Numbered from the stretch's first letter, positions 1 through 9,645 are shown. The stretch is DNA of 39,091 nt from Cyclobacteriaceae bacterium (GCA_027067135.1 JAMOMJ010000236.1:1-39091), one strand, 5' to 3'. Numbers and translations are program-made. Notes: generated from the letters alone by a model not told the origin.

Positions 1-290
1 GTTACGATGAAGAGGAAAAGCAAGCTGCGATTCAAAAATTAGGAGCAAAACCCGAAATTACACGGTTTAAAGGACTTGGTGAAATATCACCAGATGAGTT
101 TGGCGAATTTATTGGAGATGAAATTCGTTTGGATCCGGTAATCCAGCGAGAGGATACCAGTATCGAGAAATTATTGAGTTTTTATATGGGTAAAAACACG
201 CCCGATAGACAAAAATTTATCATTGATAAATTAAGAGTTGAAAAAGATTTTGTTGAAGAAGAAATTCGATATTCAAAATTAAATACGTAG
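1..290 (+). CDS. parE: DNA topoisomerase IV subunit B (ParE), C-terminal end only
   Basis: The gene is cut by the window start; the reading frame begins at base 3 and ends at TAG 288-290. The visible 95 residues carry the conserved end of the type II topoisomerase B subunit: [15 protein letters not shown], followed by [19 protein letters not shown]. The RFKGLGE block belongs to the TOPRIM/C-terminal part that contacts the A subunit. ParE is the ATPase half of topoisomerase IV, which unlinks daughter chromosomes. The parC gene starts 52 bases downstream on the same strand, which makes ParE much more likely than GyrB. Gene position, not the fragment itself, decides between the two. Confidence 0.92.
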   Translation, partial: YDEEEKQAAIQKLGAKPEITRFKGLGEISPDEFGEFIGDEIRLDPVIQREDTSIEKLLSFYMGKNTPDRQKFIIDKLRVEKDFVEEEIRYSKLNT

Positions 291-342
291 GAGTACGAAT
301 ACATATAATTTATTAAGTAAGGCCTATTAAGGTATTAGTAGC

Positions 343-3057
343 ATGAGTGAAGAAGAATTAACCAATAACCATCACGAGGAATCGCATACTATTGTGCCAC
401 TATCAGGCATGTACGAAAACTGGTTTCTGGATTATGCATCGTATGTAATATTAGAAAGAGCCGTGCCTGCCATTGACGATGGGCTAAAGCCTGTACAAAG
501 GCGAATAATGCATGCCATGAAAGAAATGGACGATGGTAGATTTAATAAAGTAGCCAATGTAATTGGTACTACTATGCAATATCACCCGCATGGCGATGCT
601 GCCATTGGCGATGCTATTACTACCCTTGGTCAAAAAGAATTACTCTTTGAAACCCAAGGAAACTGGGGAGATATACGAACTGGCGATAGAGCTGCAGCTC
701 CTCGGTATATCGAAGTGCGTTTGTCTAAATTTGCATTAGATGTAGCGTTTAACGGGCAAACAACCGATTGGCAGCTTTCGTATGATGGCCGTAAAAAGGA
801 GCCAATTGCATTACCTGTAAAATTTCCTTTGCTTTTAACACAAGGAGTAGATGGTATTGCCGTAGGCCTTTCCACTAAAATATTGCCCCATAACTTTATT
901 GAGTTAGTTAAGGCATCCATCGATGTGTTAAAGGGTAAAAATCCTAAAATCTATCCTGATTTTCTAACAGGTGGAATGGTGGATATTTCGGATTATAAGC
1001 AAGGAGAAAGAGGTGGTAAAGTTAAAGTTCGGGCAAAAATTGAAGTGGTTGATAAAAAAGAAATCATCATTAAAGATATTCCTTATGCTACCACCACCAG
1101 CTCAATCATAGACTCTATTATTAAAGCTAATGATAAGGGGAAAATAAAAATTAAAAAAGTAATAGATAACACGGCAAAGGATGTTGAAATTGCAGTGAGT
1201 TTAGCAACTGGAATGTCTCCTGATGTTACTATAGACGCTCTTTATGCCTTTACTGATTGTGAAATTTCGTTATCTCCCAATGCTTGTGTTATTGTGGAAG
1301 ACAAGCCGATGTTTTTATCGGTAAATGAGATACTAAAAATTAATACCCATCAAACGGTTGAGCTTCTTAAACAAGAACTTGAAATTAGAAGGGCTGAATT
1401 ATTAGAGAAAATATTATTCTCATCTTTAGAAAAAATCTTTATAGAAAATAGAATTTATAGAGATATTGAGGAGTGTGAAACCTGGGAAGCTGTGATTGAA
1501 ACAATCGACAAAGGCCTAACTCCATTTAAACCTCAATTTTATAGAGAAATTACCGAAGAGGACATTATTCGCCTAACTGAAATTAAGATCAAGCGAATTT
1601 CTAAGTTTGATGCCTTTAAGGCTGATGAACTTATGAACAAGCTCGAAGAAGAACTTAAGCAAGTGGTGCACAACTTAGAAAACCTTACTGATTATGCCAT
1701 TTCTTATTTCAATAGATTGTTAGATAAGTATGGAAAAGGCAAGGAGCGTAAAACCGAGATAAAAACCTTTGATGAGATTAAAGCTACTTCGGTGGTAGCC
1801 AATAACCAAAAACTTTATGTAAACCGTAAAGATGGGTTTATAGGTTACAGCCTTAAAAAGGATGAATTTGTTTGTGATTGCTCAGATATTGACGACATAA
1901 TTGTGGTTCGTAAAGATGGAGTTTGCATGGTCTCTCGTATTTCCGAAAAAATATTTATGGGCAAGGATATTTTGCATGTAGGTGTTTGGAAAAAGAATGA
2001 TGAGCGTATGGTATATAACCTTATCTATGTGGATGCTGGCTCTGGTAGAAATATGGTAAAACGTTTTAATGTGTTAGGCGTTACTCGAGATAAGGAGTAC
2101 CATTTAACCAAAGGGGTAAAGGGGTCAAAGGTGCTATATTTTAGTGCCAATCCTAATGGTGAAGCAGAAGTAGTAACTGTAAAACTAACTTCGGGTTGTA
2201 GTGCCAGAACTAAAGTATTCGATTTTGATTTCGCTTCAATTGAGATTAAAGGCCGAGGTGCCGGAGGTAATATTTTAACTAAATATCCTATTCGCAAGGT
2301 AGAATTTAAATCCGAAGGGGTTTCCACCTTATCTGGGATCGATATTTGGTACGATGCATCTGTGGGACGTCTAAATAAAGAATCGAGAGGTGAATTAATA
2401 GGTAATTTTGATGGAGAAGATCGAGTATTGGTGTTATACAAAGACGGGCAATATGAACTTACGACCTATGAGTTATCTAACCACTACGAAGCAGATAAAA
2501 TTAGTATAATAACAAAACTTAATCATGACTTGGTGGTGTCCTTAGTTCATCAGGATGGTAAAACTAAGAATCATTTTATCAAACGTTTCCAAATTGAAAC
2601 TAATACAACAGGTAAAAAGTATGGATTAATTAGTGAAACTCCAGGGTCAAAACTCACAGCCATTTCTGTACACCCGAATCCTGCTCTAAAAATGGATTTG
2701 GTAAAAGGTAAAACCAAAGAAAAAGAAACGACAACTGTACAGGCTACTGAGTTAATTGATGTAAAAGGTTGGAAAGCCATAGGCAACCGCTTATCGCAGC
2801 ACCAAGTTAAGAAGGCTGTATTTATTGAGCCTGAAGTGGCAGTTGTAGAGCCTGAGCCAGCAGCAGATAAGGAGCCTTCGGTAGAGCAAGTTAAAAAGCC
2901 TGAGAAAACACCTGAACCTAAAGTAATTGAGGCGCCTAAATCCATTGCAAAAGAAGAAGAAAAGCCTACTGAAAAACCTGCACCTACACCACCCAAACCA
3001 CCAAAAAAAGAAGGTGGAGGCGACTATGAAGTAGGTACTACACTTGAACTTTTCTAA
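343..3057 (+). CDS. parC: DNA topoisomerase IV subunit A (ParC)
   Basis: 904 residues, from ATG 343. This is the DNA-breaking half of topoisomerase IV. The winged-helix active site is clear: AAAPRYIEVRLSK puts the catalytic tyrosine at Y122 with R121 before it. The quinolone-contact region reads HPHGDAAIGDA (81-91), with alanine where E. coli GyrA has Ser83. A coiled coil follows (about 340-470), then the beta-pinwheel C-terminal domain, which holds a GRGAGG segment resembling a degenerate GyrA box. The last 60 or so residues are a low-complexity Pro/Glu/Lys tail (about 840-895) ending in YEVGTTLELF. parE lies just upstream and the next gene starts on the base after the stop, so the genes are probably co-transcribed. 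Confidence 0.96.
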   Translation: MSEEELTNNHHEESHTIVPLSGMYENWFLDYASYVILERAVPAIDDGLKPVQRRIMHAMKEMDDGRFNKVANVIGTTMQYHPHGDAAIGDAITTLGQKELLFETQGNWGDIRTGDRAAAPRYIEVRLSKFALDVAFNGQTTDWQLSYDGRKKEPIALPVKFPLLLTQGVDGIAVGLSTKILPHNFIELVKASIDVLKGKNPKIYPDFLTGGMVDISDYKQGERGGKVKVRAKIEVVDKKEIIIKDIPYATTTSSIIDSIIKANDKGKIKIKKVIDNTAKDVEIAVSLATGMSPDVTIDALYAFTDCEISLSPNACVIVEDKPMFLSVNEILKINTHQTVELLKQELEIRRAELLEKILFSSLEKIFIENRIYRDIEECETWEAVIETIDKGLTPFKPQFYREITEEDIIRLTEIKIKRISKFDAFKADELMNKLEEELKQVVHNLENLTDYAISYFNRLLDKYGKGKERKTEIKTFDEIKATSVVANNQKLYVNRKDGFIGYSLKKDEFVCDCSDIDDIIVVRKDGVCMVSRISEKIFMGKDILHVGVWKKNDERMVYNLIYVDAGSGRNMVKRFNVLGVTRDKEYHLTKGVKGSKVLYFSANPNGEAEVVTVKLTSGCSARTKVFDFDFASIEIKGRGAGGNILTKYPIRKVEFKSEGVSTLSGIDIWYDASVGRLNKESRGELIGNFDGEDRVLVLYKDGQYELTTYELSNHYEADKISIITKLNHDLVVSLVHQDGKTKNHFIKRFQIETNTTGKKYGLISETPGSKLTAISVHPNPALKMDLVKGKTKEKETTTVQATELIDVKGWKAIGNRLSQHQVKKAVFIEPEVAVVEPEPAADKEPSVEQVKKPEKTPEPKVIEAPKSIAKEEEKPTEKPAPTPPKPPKKEGGGDYEVGTTLELF

Positions 3058-3738
3058 GTGAGCGACCAGACTAGACTAGCCGAGTTTCTTGCCCCTTATG
3101 TGAGCGATCATAAGAAAGCTTTAATGAGTAAAGTAATGAGTAAACGAACTCGACATTTAACCGTGGTGCTCGAAAATATTTATCATCCACATAATGCAAG
3201 TGCCGTAGTGCGCAGTTGCGATTGTTTCGGAATTCAGGATATTCATATAATAGAAGGTGATAATGAGTATAATATAAACCCTTATGTGGTACGAGGTGCG
3301 GCTAAATGGATTTCACTTTATAAATACCAGCAGTCTGAAACAAAAGAGAATTGCTTTGCTCAGCTAAAATCAAATGGCTATAAATTGGTTGGTACCTCAC
3401 CAAATCCTGAGTATAAGTCAATTAATAAGTTTTCCATAGATGAAAAAACCGCATTGGTTTTTGGACAAGAAGAAACTGGGTTGAGCGAATTTGCAAACTC
3501 CCAAATGGATGATTTTGTTCATATACCTATGGTTGGGTTTACTGAAAGTTTCAATATCTCGGTAAGTGCTGCTATTTGTTTATTTGAACTTTCTAATAAA
3601 ATTAGAGAATCGGAGGTGGAGTGGCAACTTTCTGATACTGAAAAAGATAGCTTAATCTTGGATTGGTATAAAAATATTATTGCAAGATCTGATGTACTTG
3701 AGCGTGAGTTTTTACGTATAAGTAATGTTGATGACTAA
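3058..3738 (+). CDS. trmH: TrmH-like tRNA/rRNA 2'-O-methyltransferase (SpoU family)
   Basis: 226 residues, GTG start directly after the parC stop codon (no gap). The three SpoU/SPOUT motifs are present in order: NASAVVRSCDCFG (motif 1, about residues 46-58), VFGQEETGLS (motif 2, about 134-143) and IPMVGFTESFNISVSAA (motif 3, about 157-173), which form the knotted AdoMet site. The extended N-terminus and the C-terminal helix fit TrmH, which methylates the ribose of G18 in tRNA, better than the shorter TrmL. The exact target nucleotide cannot be read from the sequence. The abutting start suggests translational coupling to parC. Confidence 0.85.
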   Translation: MSDQTRLAEFLAPYVSDHKKALMSKVMSKRTRHLTVVLENIYHPHNASAVVRSCDCFGIQDIHIIEGDNEYNINPYVVRGAAKWISLYKYQQSETKENCFAQLKSNGYKLVGTSPNPEYKSINKFSIDEKTALVFGQEETGLSEFANSQMDDFVHIPMVGFTESFNISVSAAICLFELSNKIRESEVEWQLSDTEKDSLILDWYKNIIARSDVLEREFLRISNVDD

Positions 3739-3774
3739 GCTTGGTTAAAGCATAAAACAAACGAACCCTGAGGC

Positions 3775-4359
3775 TTGAAGAAATTAAAAAGAATTATTGT
3801 ATCAATATTGGCTATAATGATAGCCATAAATATTTGGATGGTGGCATCCACCAAAGATCAAATGTTTAGCTCACTGGAAAAAATGCCATATAATGAGGTT
3901 GGACTTGTTTTAGGAACAAGCAACAAAAATAGAAATGGCACTGAGAATAAGTTTTTCTCCGAGCGGATGGCAACTGCTGCTCAGCTATTAAAAAATGGTA
4001 AAATTGATAGAATCATAGTTAGTGGTGATAATCGAACTAAATATTATAACGAACCATTAATGATGGAAACGGCTCTTATTGAATTGGGTGTCCCCAAAGA
4101 AAAAATTTTATTAGATACTGCAGGTTTTCGAACGATTGAGTCGATAAAAAATGTGGAGAAGCAATTTGGACTTAAAAAATTTACCATCATCACCCAAGAG
4201 TTTCATGGTTACAGAGCTTTGTTTATAAGTAATCATTTACATCTTAATGCACAAGTTATGAGTACACATAGGTTACCTCTAAAAGATTCTGGCAATGTAC
4301 GAATACGCGAGTTTTTTGCAAGAATAAAGGCATTAGCCGATTTATACTTGTTTACTTGA
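3775..4359 (+). CDS. SanA/YdcF-like envelope protein (DUF218 family)
   Basis: 194 residues from TTG 3775; no in-frame ATG offers a better start, and this start gives a basic N-terminus (MKKLKR) followed by a single hydrophobic segment (about 7-24). After it comes a DUF218-type fold: GLVLGTS near residue 43, IDRIIVSGDN near 79, then GVPKEKILLDTAGFRT and TIITQEFHGYRALFI. In E. coli the relative SanA affects vancomycin permeability of the envelope, but its chemistry is not settled, so a role in envelope maintenance is the most that can be said. The protein is likely anchored in the inner membrane with the domain outside the cytoplasm. It follows trmH by 36 bases. Confidence 0.75.
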   Translation: MKKLKRIIVSILAIMIAINIWMVASTKDQMFSSLEKMPYNEVGLVLGTSNKNRNGTENKFFSERMATAAQLLKNGKIDRIIVSGDNRTKYYNEPLMMETALIELGVPKEKILLDTAGFRTIESIKNVEKQFGLKKFTIITQEFHGYRALFISNHLHLNAQVMSTHRLPLKDSGNVRIREFFARIKALADLYLFT

Positions 4360-4453
4360 CAAGTGTTCGCTGAATTCTATTTTATGGGTTGTCTCTAATA
4401 CTTATTTGATATTATTTTGTATTCTTTAAGCATGTAAGCATTCATTGTAACAA

Positions 4454-6946
4454 TTGAAATTTTTTAGCACCTATATCATTATTACTTTTTTTGTCAGCCT
4501 ATCAGGCTTTGCTCAAAAAACCATAGTCTATGGTAAAGTTAAGGATGCAGACAATGGTGATCCAATACCATTTGCCAATGTTATTTTTAAAGGTACTACT
4601 ATTGGTATTACCACTAATTTTGATGGAACCTATCGCATTGAAACCACTCAAAAGGTAGATTCAGTAGTGGCAAGCTATATTGGCTATAAACAAAAAATGT
4701 TGCCCATTATTTCCGGAATTGAGCAGAATCTTGATTTCCAGCTAACAGAAGAAATTTTAAATTTAGAAGAGGTCGTTTTTGTTGCTAAAGAAAATCCTGC
4801 ATTTGCTATAATGAGAAATGTAGTAAAAAACAAAAAACTAAATGACAAACGCTCATTAACTGCTTACGAGTATGAAAGCTACACCAAAATTGAGGCAGAT
4901 GTTGATAATATTACCGATAAGTTTAAGCAAAACAAGCATATAAAAAAGATAGTACACGTACTGGATAGTATTGAAATTATTGCAGGAGAAAATGGACGAC
5001 CTATTTTACCCATATTTTTCTCGGAAGCTATCTCTAAATATTATGTGCGTAATAACCCAGATATGCGCCACGAGTATATCACTAAAACCAAGGTAACAGG
5101 GTTAGGGCTTACCGATGGCACTTTTACATCACAAATTGTAGGTTCTACTTATCAGGAGTATAATTTCTATCGAAATTATATGACCATCATCGAAAAGGAG
5201 TTTGTTTCTCCATTGGCTAATGGTTGGAAAGGAATTTATAACTTTTATTTAATTGATAGTGTAATGATTGGAGATGACTTTACCTATCGATTGGATTTTG
5301 AACCCAAACGAAAGAATGACCTGGCCTTTAAAGGTACCATTTGGATAACCAAAGAAGGGTATGCTTTGAAGCAGGTTGATGTTTCTGTTGGTAAAAAAGC
5401 TAATCTCAATTTTATTGAGAAAATTAATATCAAACAAGAATTAACAAAAACAGAAGCCGGGCCTTGGCTTCCTTCAAAAACAAGGGTGCTAATTGATGTG
5501 GCTCAACCCACAGAAGAAGTAGCAGGGCTGCTTGCTAAGTTTTACATCTCCAATAAAGATTTTGTAGTAAATCAGCCTCGTAATGAATCCTTTTATCGCT
5601 TACCGGTAGAAATGGATGAAGAAGTTAGGATGAGCAATGATTTATATTGGAAGGAAAGGAGACACGAGAGCCTTACTAAAAGTGAAATAAATGTGTACCA
5701 AATGGTGGACACACTAAAGAAAATCCCTTCGATTAAAACGTATATAGATATGGCTAAATTTGCTTACAGTGGCTATTATCGTTTTAATAAATTTAGAATT
5801 GGCCCATACCCTCTTTTCTTATCGTTTAATGATATTGAAGGACTTAGAGTAGGTTTTGGAGGAGAAACGACCTTTCAATTTAGTAACAAATGGATATTTA
5901 AAGGTCTTATTGGGTATGGGTTTGGAGATGAGCAATGGAAATATAAAGCCGGAGTAGATTATGTGCTATCGCGCAAGCCTTGGGTGAAAATGGGAGTTGA
6001 AATAAGGCAGGACATCGACCCTGTATATTTTACATATCGAGATATAAACGATGAAGGAGCTTTTTATGCTTTTAATCGACTAGGCACACTACGGAGACCG
6101 TTTGATCATAAAAAGCTACAATTTAGGCTAGACAATCAGTTGGTTAGGGACGTAAACACCCGATTAACACTTCGATACGACCAGCTTAATCCACTATTCG
6201 ACTTTAGCTATTATGAGGATATTGCTCGCAAGGATGTAATTAAAACTAACATTACTACCACAGAAGCGCGTTTACAGGTTGAGTGGGCTAAAGATCGAAA
6301 GTATTTAATAGATGATAATGATAGAGTTAGTGGTGGCATTGGTCGTTTCCCTATTGTTCGATTAAAATTTACAGCGGGCATGCCTTTGTTGGATAGTGAT
6401 TTGCAATACCAAAAATTAGGATTTGAGTTTATTAAAAAAATAAAGATGGGAGAACTTGGCACTTCTTTCTTAAAATTAGAAGGTGAATACGTTTTTGGAA
6501 ATGTGCCGTACCCCTTACTTAGAAACCACTGGGGAAACGAAACACCATTTTATACAGCCTTCACTTATAACTTAATGGATAATTTTGAGTTTACTTCAGA
6601 TCGTTTTATCACTATGAGCTACCGCCACCATTTTGAAGGGAAAATATTAAATCATATACCGCTATTAAGATCGTTAAAACTTCGTTTGGTTGGTGAGGCA
6701 AAAGTATTATATGGAGGAATGCGCCAAGAAAACTTAGATATTATTGTGCCTGTTTTGAATGCAAACGGTGAGGAAATCAAGCAATTTGGAGTGTTAGAAA
6801 CCAATTTACCTTATGTAGAAGTAGCTTATGGTATAGAGAATATCTTCAAAGTAATTCGGGTCGATTTCTTTCATCGCCTTACATACACCGATGATCCTTC
6901 TATCAACAATTTTGGGGTTAAAATAGGATTTCAGTTTATTTTGTAA
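4454..6946 (+). CDS. DUF5686 outer-membrane protein with carboxypeptidase-like regulatory domain
   Basis: 830 residues from TTG 4454, with a signal peptide ending at GFAQ (about residue 21). Residues 25-95 form a CarboxypepD_reg-like beta-sandwich (VYGKVKDADNGDPIPFANV ... TNFDGTYRI), the module also seen at the N-terminus of SusC/TonB receptors. The rest is the DUF5686 region, and its second half (about 430-830) has alternating aromatic strands and a terminal FGVKIGFQFIL typical of an outer-membrane beta-barrel. There is no TonB plug motif. The function of the family is not established. It is common in Bacteroidota and may carry or anchor something at the cell surface. The start is non-ATG but decided by the signal peptide. 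Confidence 0.8.
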   Translation: MKFFSTYIIITFFVSLSGFAQKTIVYGKVKDADNGDPIPFANVIFKGTTIGITTNFDGTYRIETTQKVDSVVASYIGYKQKMLPIISGIEQNLDFQLTEEILNLEEVVFVAKENPAFAIMRNVVKNKKLNDKRSLTAYEYESYTKIEADVDNITDKFKQNKHIKKIVHVLDSIEIIAGENGRPILPIFFSEAISKYYVRNNPDMRHEYITKTKVTGLGLTDGTFTSQIVGSTYQEYNFYRNYMTIIEKEFVSPLANGWKGIYNFYLIDSVMIGDDFTYRLDFEPKRKNDLAFKGTIWITKEGYALKQVDVSVGKKANLNFIEKINIKQELTKTEAGPWLPSKTRVLIDVAQPTEEVAGLLAKFYISNKDFVVNQPRNESFYRLPVEMDEEVRMSNDLYWKERRHESLTKSEINVYQMVDTLKKIPSIKTYIDMAKFAYSGYYRFNKFRIGPYPLFLSFNDIEGLRVGFGGETTFQFSNKWIFKGLIGYGFGDEQWKYKAGVDYVLSRKPWVKMGVEIRQDIDPVYFTYRDINDEGAFYAFNRLGTLRRPFDHKKLQFRLDNQLVRDVNTRLTLRYDQLNPLFDFSYYEDIARKDVIKTNITTTEARLQVEWAKDRKYLIDDNDRVSGGIGRFPIVRLKFTAGMPLLDSDLQYQKLGFEFIKKIKMGELGTSFLKLEGEYVFGNVPYPLLRNHWGNETPFYTAFTYNLMDNFEFTSDRFITMSYRHHFEGKILNHIPLLRSLKLRLVGEAKVLYGGMRQENLDIIVPVLNANGEEIKQFGVLETNLPYVEVAYGIENIFKVIRVDFFHRLTYTDDPSINNFGVKIGFQFIL

Positions 6947-6980
6947 TTGTTAATTGAGAGTAATAATTAACTAATCTACC

Positions 6981-6988
6981 TATTTTTG
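6981..6988 (+). promoter_or_regulatory. Bacteroidota -7 promoter box TATTTTTG
   Basis: The box fits TAnnTTTG exactly and lies only 5 bases before the ATG of the M14 peptidase gene (6994). If it is used, transcription would begin at or within a few bases of the start codon, giving a leaderless or nearly leaderless mRNA. A TTG at 6955-6957 could serve as the -33 element. Confidence 0.45.
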
Positions 6989-6993
6989 AAGCT

Positions 6994-8391
6994 ATGGCTA
7001 CTTTAAAAAATAATTCTGTATTACAGGCAACTGCTCAATATAAAAAATACCACGTTGGTAAAATTGAAACTAACCAGTTTACACATCAAACTTTTATAAA
7101 CGTACTTGATGGTTTTAAGGAGGATGAGCAGCTTAAATTTAAAGAAATTGGGTATTCAGAAGAGGGTAGGGTTATTAAAAGCATAACCTTTGGCAAAGGC
7201 AAAACAAAACTGCTTTTATGGAGCCAAATGCATGGCAATGAATCTACCGCTACTAGAGCCATACTTGATATTCTTAAATTTTTAATAGCAGATGATGAAT
7301 TTAATTCTTTTAGAGAGGAACTAGTACAAAAGCTAACCATTCAGTTCATTCCTATGTTAAATCCTGATGGCACTAATCGTTTTCAGCGAAGAACAGCAAC
7401 TGAAATTGATATGAACAGAGATGCTGTTGAATTGCAGACCCCCGAAGGGGAATTGCTTATGAGCATAGTGGATAAATTTAAACCTGATGTTGGATTTAAT
7501 TTACACGACCAGCGCAGGTTTTATAATGTGAGCGGAACAAAAGTGCCTTCAAGCATATCATTTTTAGCACCAGCCTATAATGAAGCTAGAGAAGTTAATG
7601 CTACTAGAGAGAAGGCTATGCAGTTGATTGTAGGAATGAATAAAACGTTGCAAAATTTTATTCCTGACGGCATTGGTTTATACGATGATACCTATAGTTT
7701 TCGCTCCTTTGGGGATAATATTCAGGCCAAAGGAGTAAGCACTATATTAATTGAATCTGGTTGGCTAAAGAATGACATGGAAAAAGAAGCTATTCGAAAG
7801 CTGAATTTTACTGCTTTGCTTTCAGGCTTTCAAATGATAGCAAACAATAGTTACTCAAAATATTCGGTTAAGAATTACGAAGCTATTCCTCTTATTGACA
7901 CTAAGCTTTTTGATGTGCTTATTAAAAATGTAAGTGTGGGTAATGCAAAAGTAGATGTAGGAATTAGCAGAACTGAACATTTATTAGAAGCACCAAATTA
8001 CTATTCCATAGGTTTGCTCGAAGACTTAGGTGATTTATCAGCCCACTACGGTTTTGAAACTGTAAATGCAAAAGGTCTAAAAATGGTTTCTGGAAAATCT
8101 ATTTTAGTAGATAAGTTAGAAGAACTATCGATGGTTTCGGTAAAGCGACTTTTACGACAAGGCATACTTTTTTTTATCACTCAAAATATCCCGTTTGAAC
8201 CGCATGTGCCATTTCCTGTTAACTTAGTGCACCCTCGTAAGGTGCAAGAAGTGCAGTCCATAAAATTTGATGGTAAAGCTAATTTTTTATTAGTGGACAG
8301 TGCCAATAAAATTAAGTACATCATAATGAATGGGTTTCTTATCAATCCATCAAATATTGATTCTTCAACTAATGGACTTGTTGTGGTGTAA
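6994..8391 (+). CDS. M14-family zinc carboxypeptidase
   Basis: 465 residues from ATG 6994. The zinc site is complete: H80 and E83 in QMHGNES, H171 in NLHDQRR, and the catalytic glutamate E254 in ILIESGW; NPDGTNRF (123-130) and MNRD (140-143) supply substrate-binding residues. There is no signal peptide, so it probably acts in the cytoplasm. Residues 300-465 form a C-terminal region I do not recognise. M14 enzymes remove C-terminal residues from peptides or act on cell-wall peptides; which applies here cannot be told. It stands alone, with its own promoter-like box, between the DUF5686 gene and a structured intergenic region. Confidence 0.85.
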   Translation: MATLKNNSVLQATAQYKKYHVGKIETNQFTHQTFINVLDGFKEDEQLKFKEIGYSEEGRVIKSITFGKGKTKLLLWSQMHGNESTATRAILDILKFLIADDEFNSFREELVQKLTIQFIPMLNPDGTNRFQRRTATEIDMNRDAVELQTPEGELLMSIVDKFKPDVGFNLHDQRRFYNVSGTKVPSSISFLAPAYNEAREVNATREKAMQLIVGMNKTLQNFIPDGIGLYDDTYSFRSFGDNIQAKGVSTILIESGWLKNDMEKEAIRKLNFTALLSGFQMIANNSYSKYSVKNYEAIPLIDTKLFDVLIKNVSVGNAKVDVGISRTEHLLEAPNYYSIGLLEDLGDLSAHYGFETVNAKGLKMVSGKSILVDKLEELSMVSVKRLLRQGILFFITQNIPFEPHVPFPVNLVHPRKVQEVQSIKFDGKANFLLVDSANKIKYIIMNGFLINPSNIDSSTNGLVVV

Positions 8392-8607
8392 TTAACACCG
8401 CCATTTGGAGACTTTGTTAATTACAAGGGGAATTGATTCAATTTTCGATAGTATTAACTATCGAGTCACCTGATGACTTCAATTCTACAGAAGCCATCCT
8501 GAAGTATCGAAAATCTCATAATGGTTAACACTTTATAATGGTGTTATTACCGAGCGTAAGACTCGGTAATCTCAGGGCTCGGCAGAGCCCATATTATAAT
8601 GCTAACC
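8388..8607. repeat. Cluster of nested inverted repeats in the 331-base gap 8392-8722
   Basis: Several dyads follow one another. (1) GTAATTAAC 8388-8396 pairs with 8416-8424, overlapping the stop codon. (2) ATTTTCGATA 8441-8450 pairs with 8505-8514 and encloses CGATAG 8446-8451/8458-8463 and ACTTCA 8476-8481/8500-8505. (3) An imperfect outer arm 8523-8539/8593-8607 encloses two perfect hairpins, ATTACCGAG 8546-8554/8562-8570 and GGGCTC 8575-8580/8585-8590. No T-tract follows, so these are better seen as palindromic repeat debris than as a classical terminator. I see no gene in the gap. Confidence 0.6.
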
Positions 8608-8722
8608 TTTTTTAGTTCATCTAAATGTCAGATTATCAGGCAAATAAAAATTATTTTCATTCCTCATTAAACCTTTTACATTTCACTTTCTCTAAGAAGC
8701 AAACAAACTAAAAAACGAGAAA

Positions 8723-9604
8723 ATGAAAAAGCTAAAAACAATCAACACACTATTAGTTAGAGCGGCTCTCAGTCTTGGAGTTATTGCAATGTTATTTGTT
8801 ACTTCTTGTCAACAGTCTGCAGACGAACCAAATGCAACAGATTTTTCAGCCACAGAAGCTGATGCAATTGCACAAGCAGATTTTGATGAAATTGATGACA
8901 TTGCAGAAAGTGCCTTAGGGTATGCCGATGGTTCTATCGGTGGTAAAACAGATGGAACCGAAGAAAGAGGAATGGACGAAAGAGCTTCTTGCGCTACGGT
9001 AACTCACGATGCCGATGCCCAAACTATTACCATCGATTTTGGAGATGGATGTACCGGCCCTTATGGCAATACAAGAAGTGGAATTATATTTATCACTTAT
9101 GATGGAAAACGCTTTATACCCGGTTCAACCTGGAAAGTTGAATTAAGAAACTTCTATTTTAACGATCGTCATATTGAAGGAACCAGAATGACTGAAAACG
9201 TGTCTGAGTCGCTTGAGTCCAACCCTAAGTTTCACATTACATTAACCGATGGTAAAGTAACTTGGCCTGATGGCACTTTCGCAACTAGTGAAGTAGATCG
9301 CTACAGAGAGTGGTTTAGAGCGTCTAATCCTATGTTAGATGAAATGCATATATTAGAAGGCAGCATAGCTTTTGGCTTAAATAAAGAAGGAGTACGATAT
9401 AGCACAACAGTATTAGCTGATCTAATCTTTAAAAGAATTTGTAGAGCTTCTAATACAGCACGCATTCCGGTTCAAGGAATAAAAGAAATAGAGATTGGAG
9501 AAAAAACCTATACCATTGACTTTGGAGATGGCACTTGCGATAGCATAATAACTATTACCGTAGGTGATGAATCCAGAGAAGTTGATGTTTCAAACCGTAT
9601 CTAA
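8723..9604 (+). CDS. Predicted lipoprotein of unknown function
   Basis: 293 residues from ATG 8723. The N-terminus has a basic stretch and a hydrophobic core ending in FVTSC, so C29 is the likely lipidation site. An acidic linker follows (about 33-85). Two segments share a TIDFGDG core (about residues 107-113 and 263-269): the first continues GCTGPYGNTRSG and the second GTCDSIITI. This suggests two related beta-domains, each with a cysteine next to the repeat. I do not recognise a named family. It would sit in the outer or inner membrane facing the periplasm. It is flanked upstream by inverted repeats and downstream by a strong terminator, so it is a single-gene unit. Confidence 0.75.
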   Translation: MKKLKTINTLLVRAALSLGVIAMLFVTSCQQSADEPNATDFSATEADAIAQADFDEIDDIAESALGYADGSIGGKTDGTEERGMDERASCATVTHDADAQTITIDFGDGCTGPYGNTRSGIIFITYDGKRFIPGSTWKVELRNFYFNDRHIEGTRMTENVSESLESNPKFHITLTDGKVTWPDGTFATSEVDRYREWFRASNPMLDEMHILEGSIAFGLNKEGVRYSTTVLADLIFKRICRASNTARIPVQGIKEIEIGEKTYTIDFGDGTCDSIITITVGDESREVDVSNRI

Positions 9605-9645
9605 TTTACTTGATTGGCAAACGTGCCATCAGGTTGTTGAGTAAG

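Noticed and set aside
2025-2996. Two long antisense frames (138 and 141 residues) inside parC
   Set aside because: They lie opposite a strongly conserved gene, have no recognisable motif, and the second is only the complement of the Pro/Glu/Lys tail.
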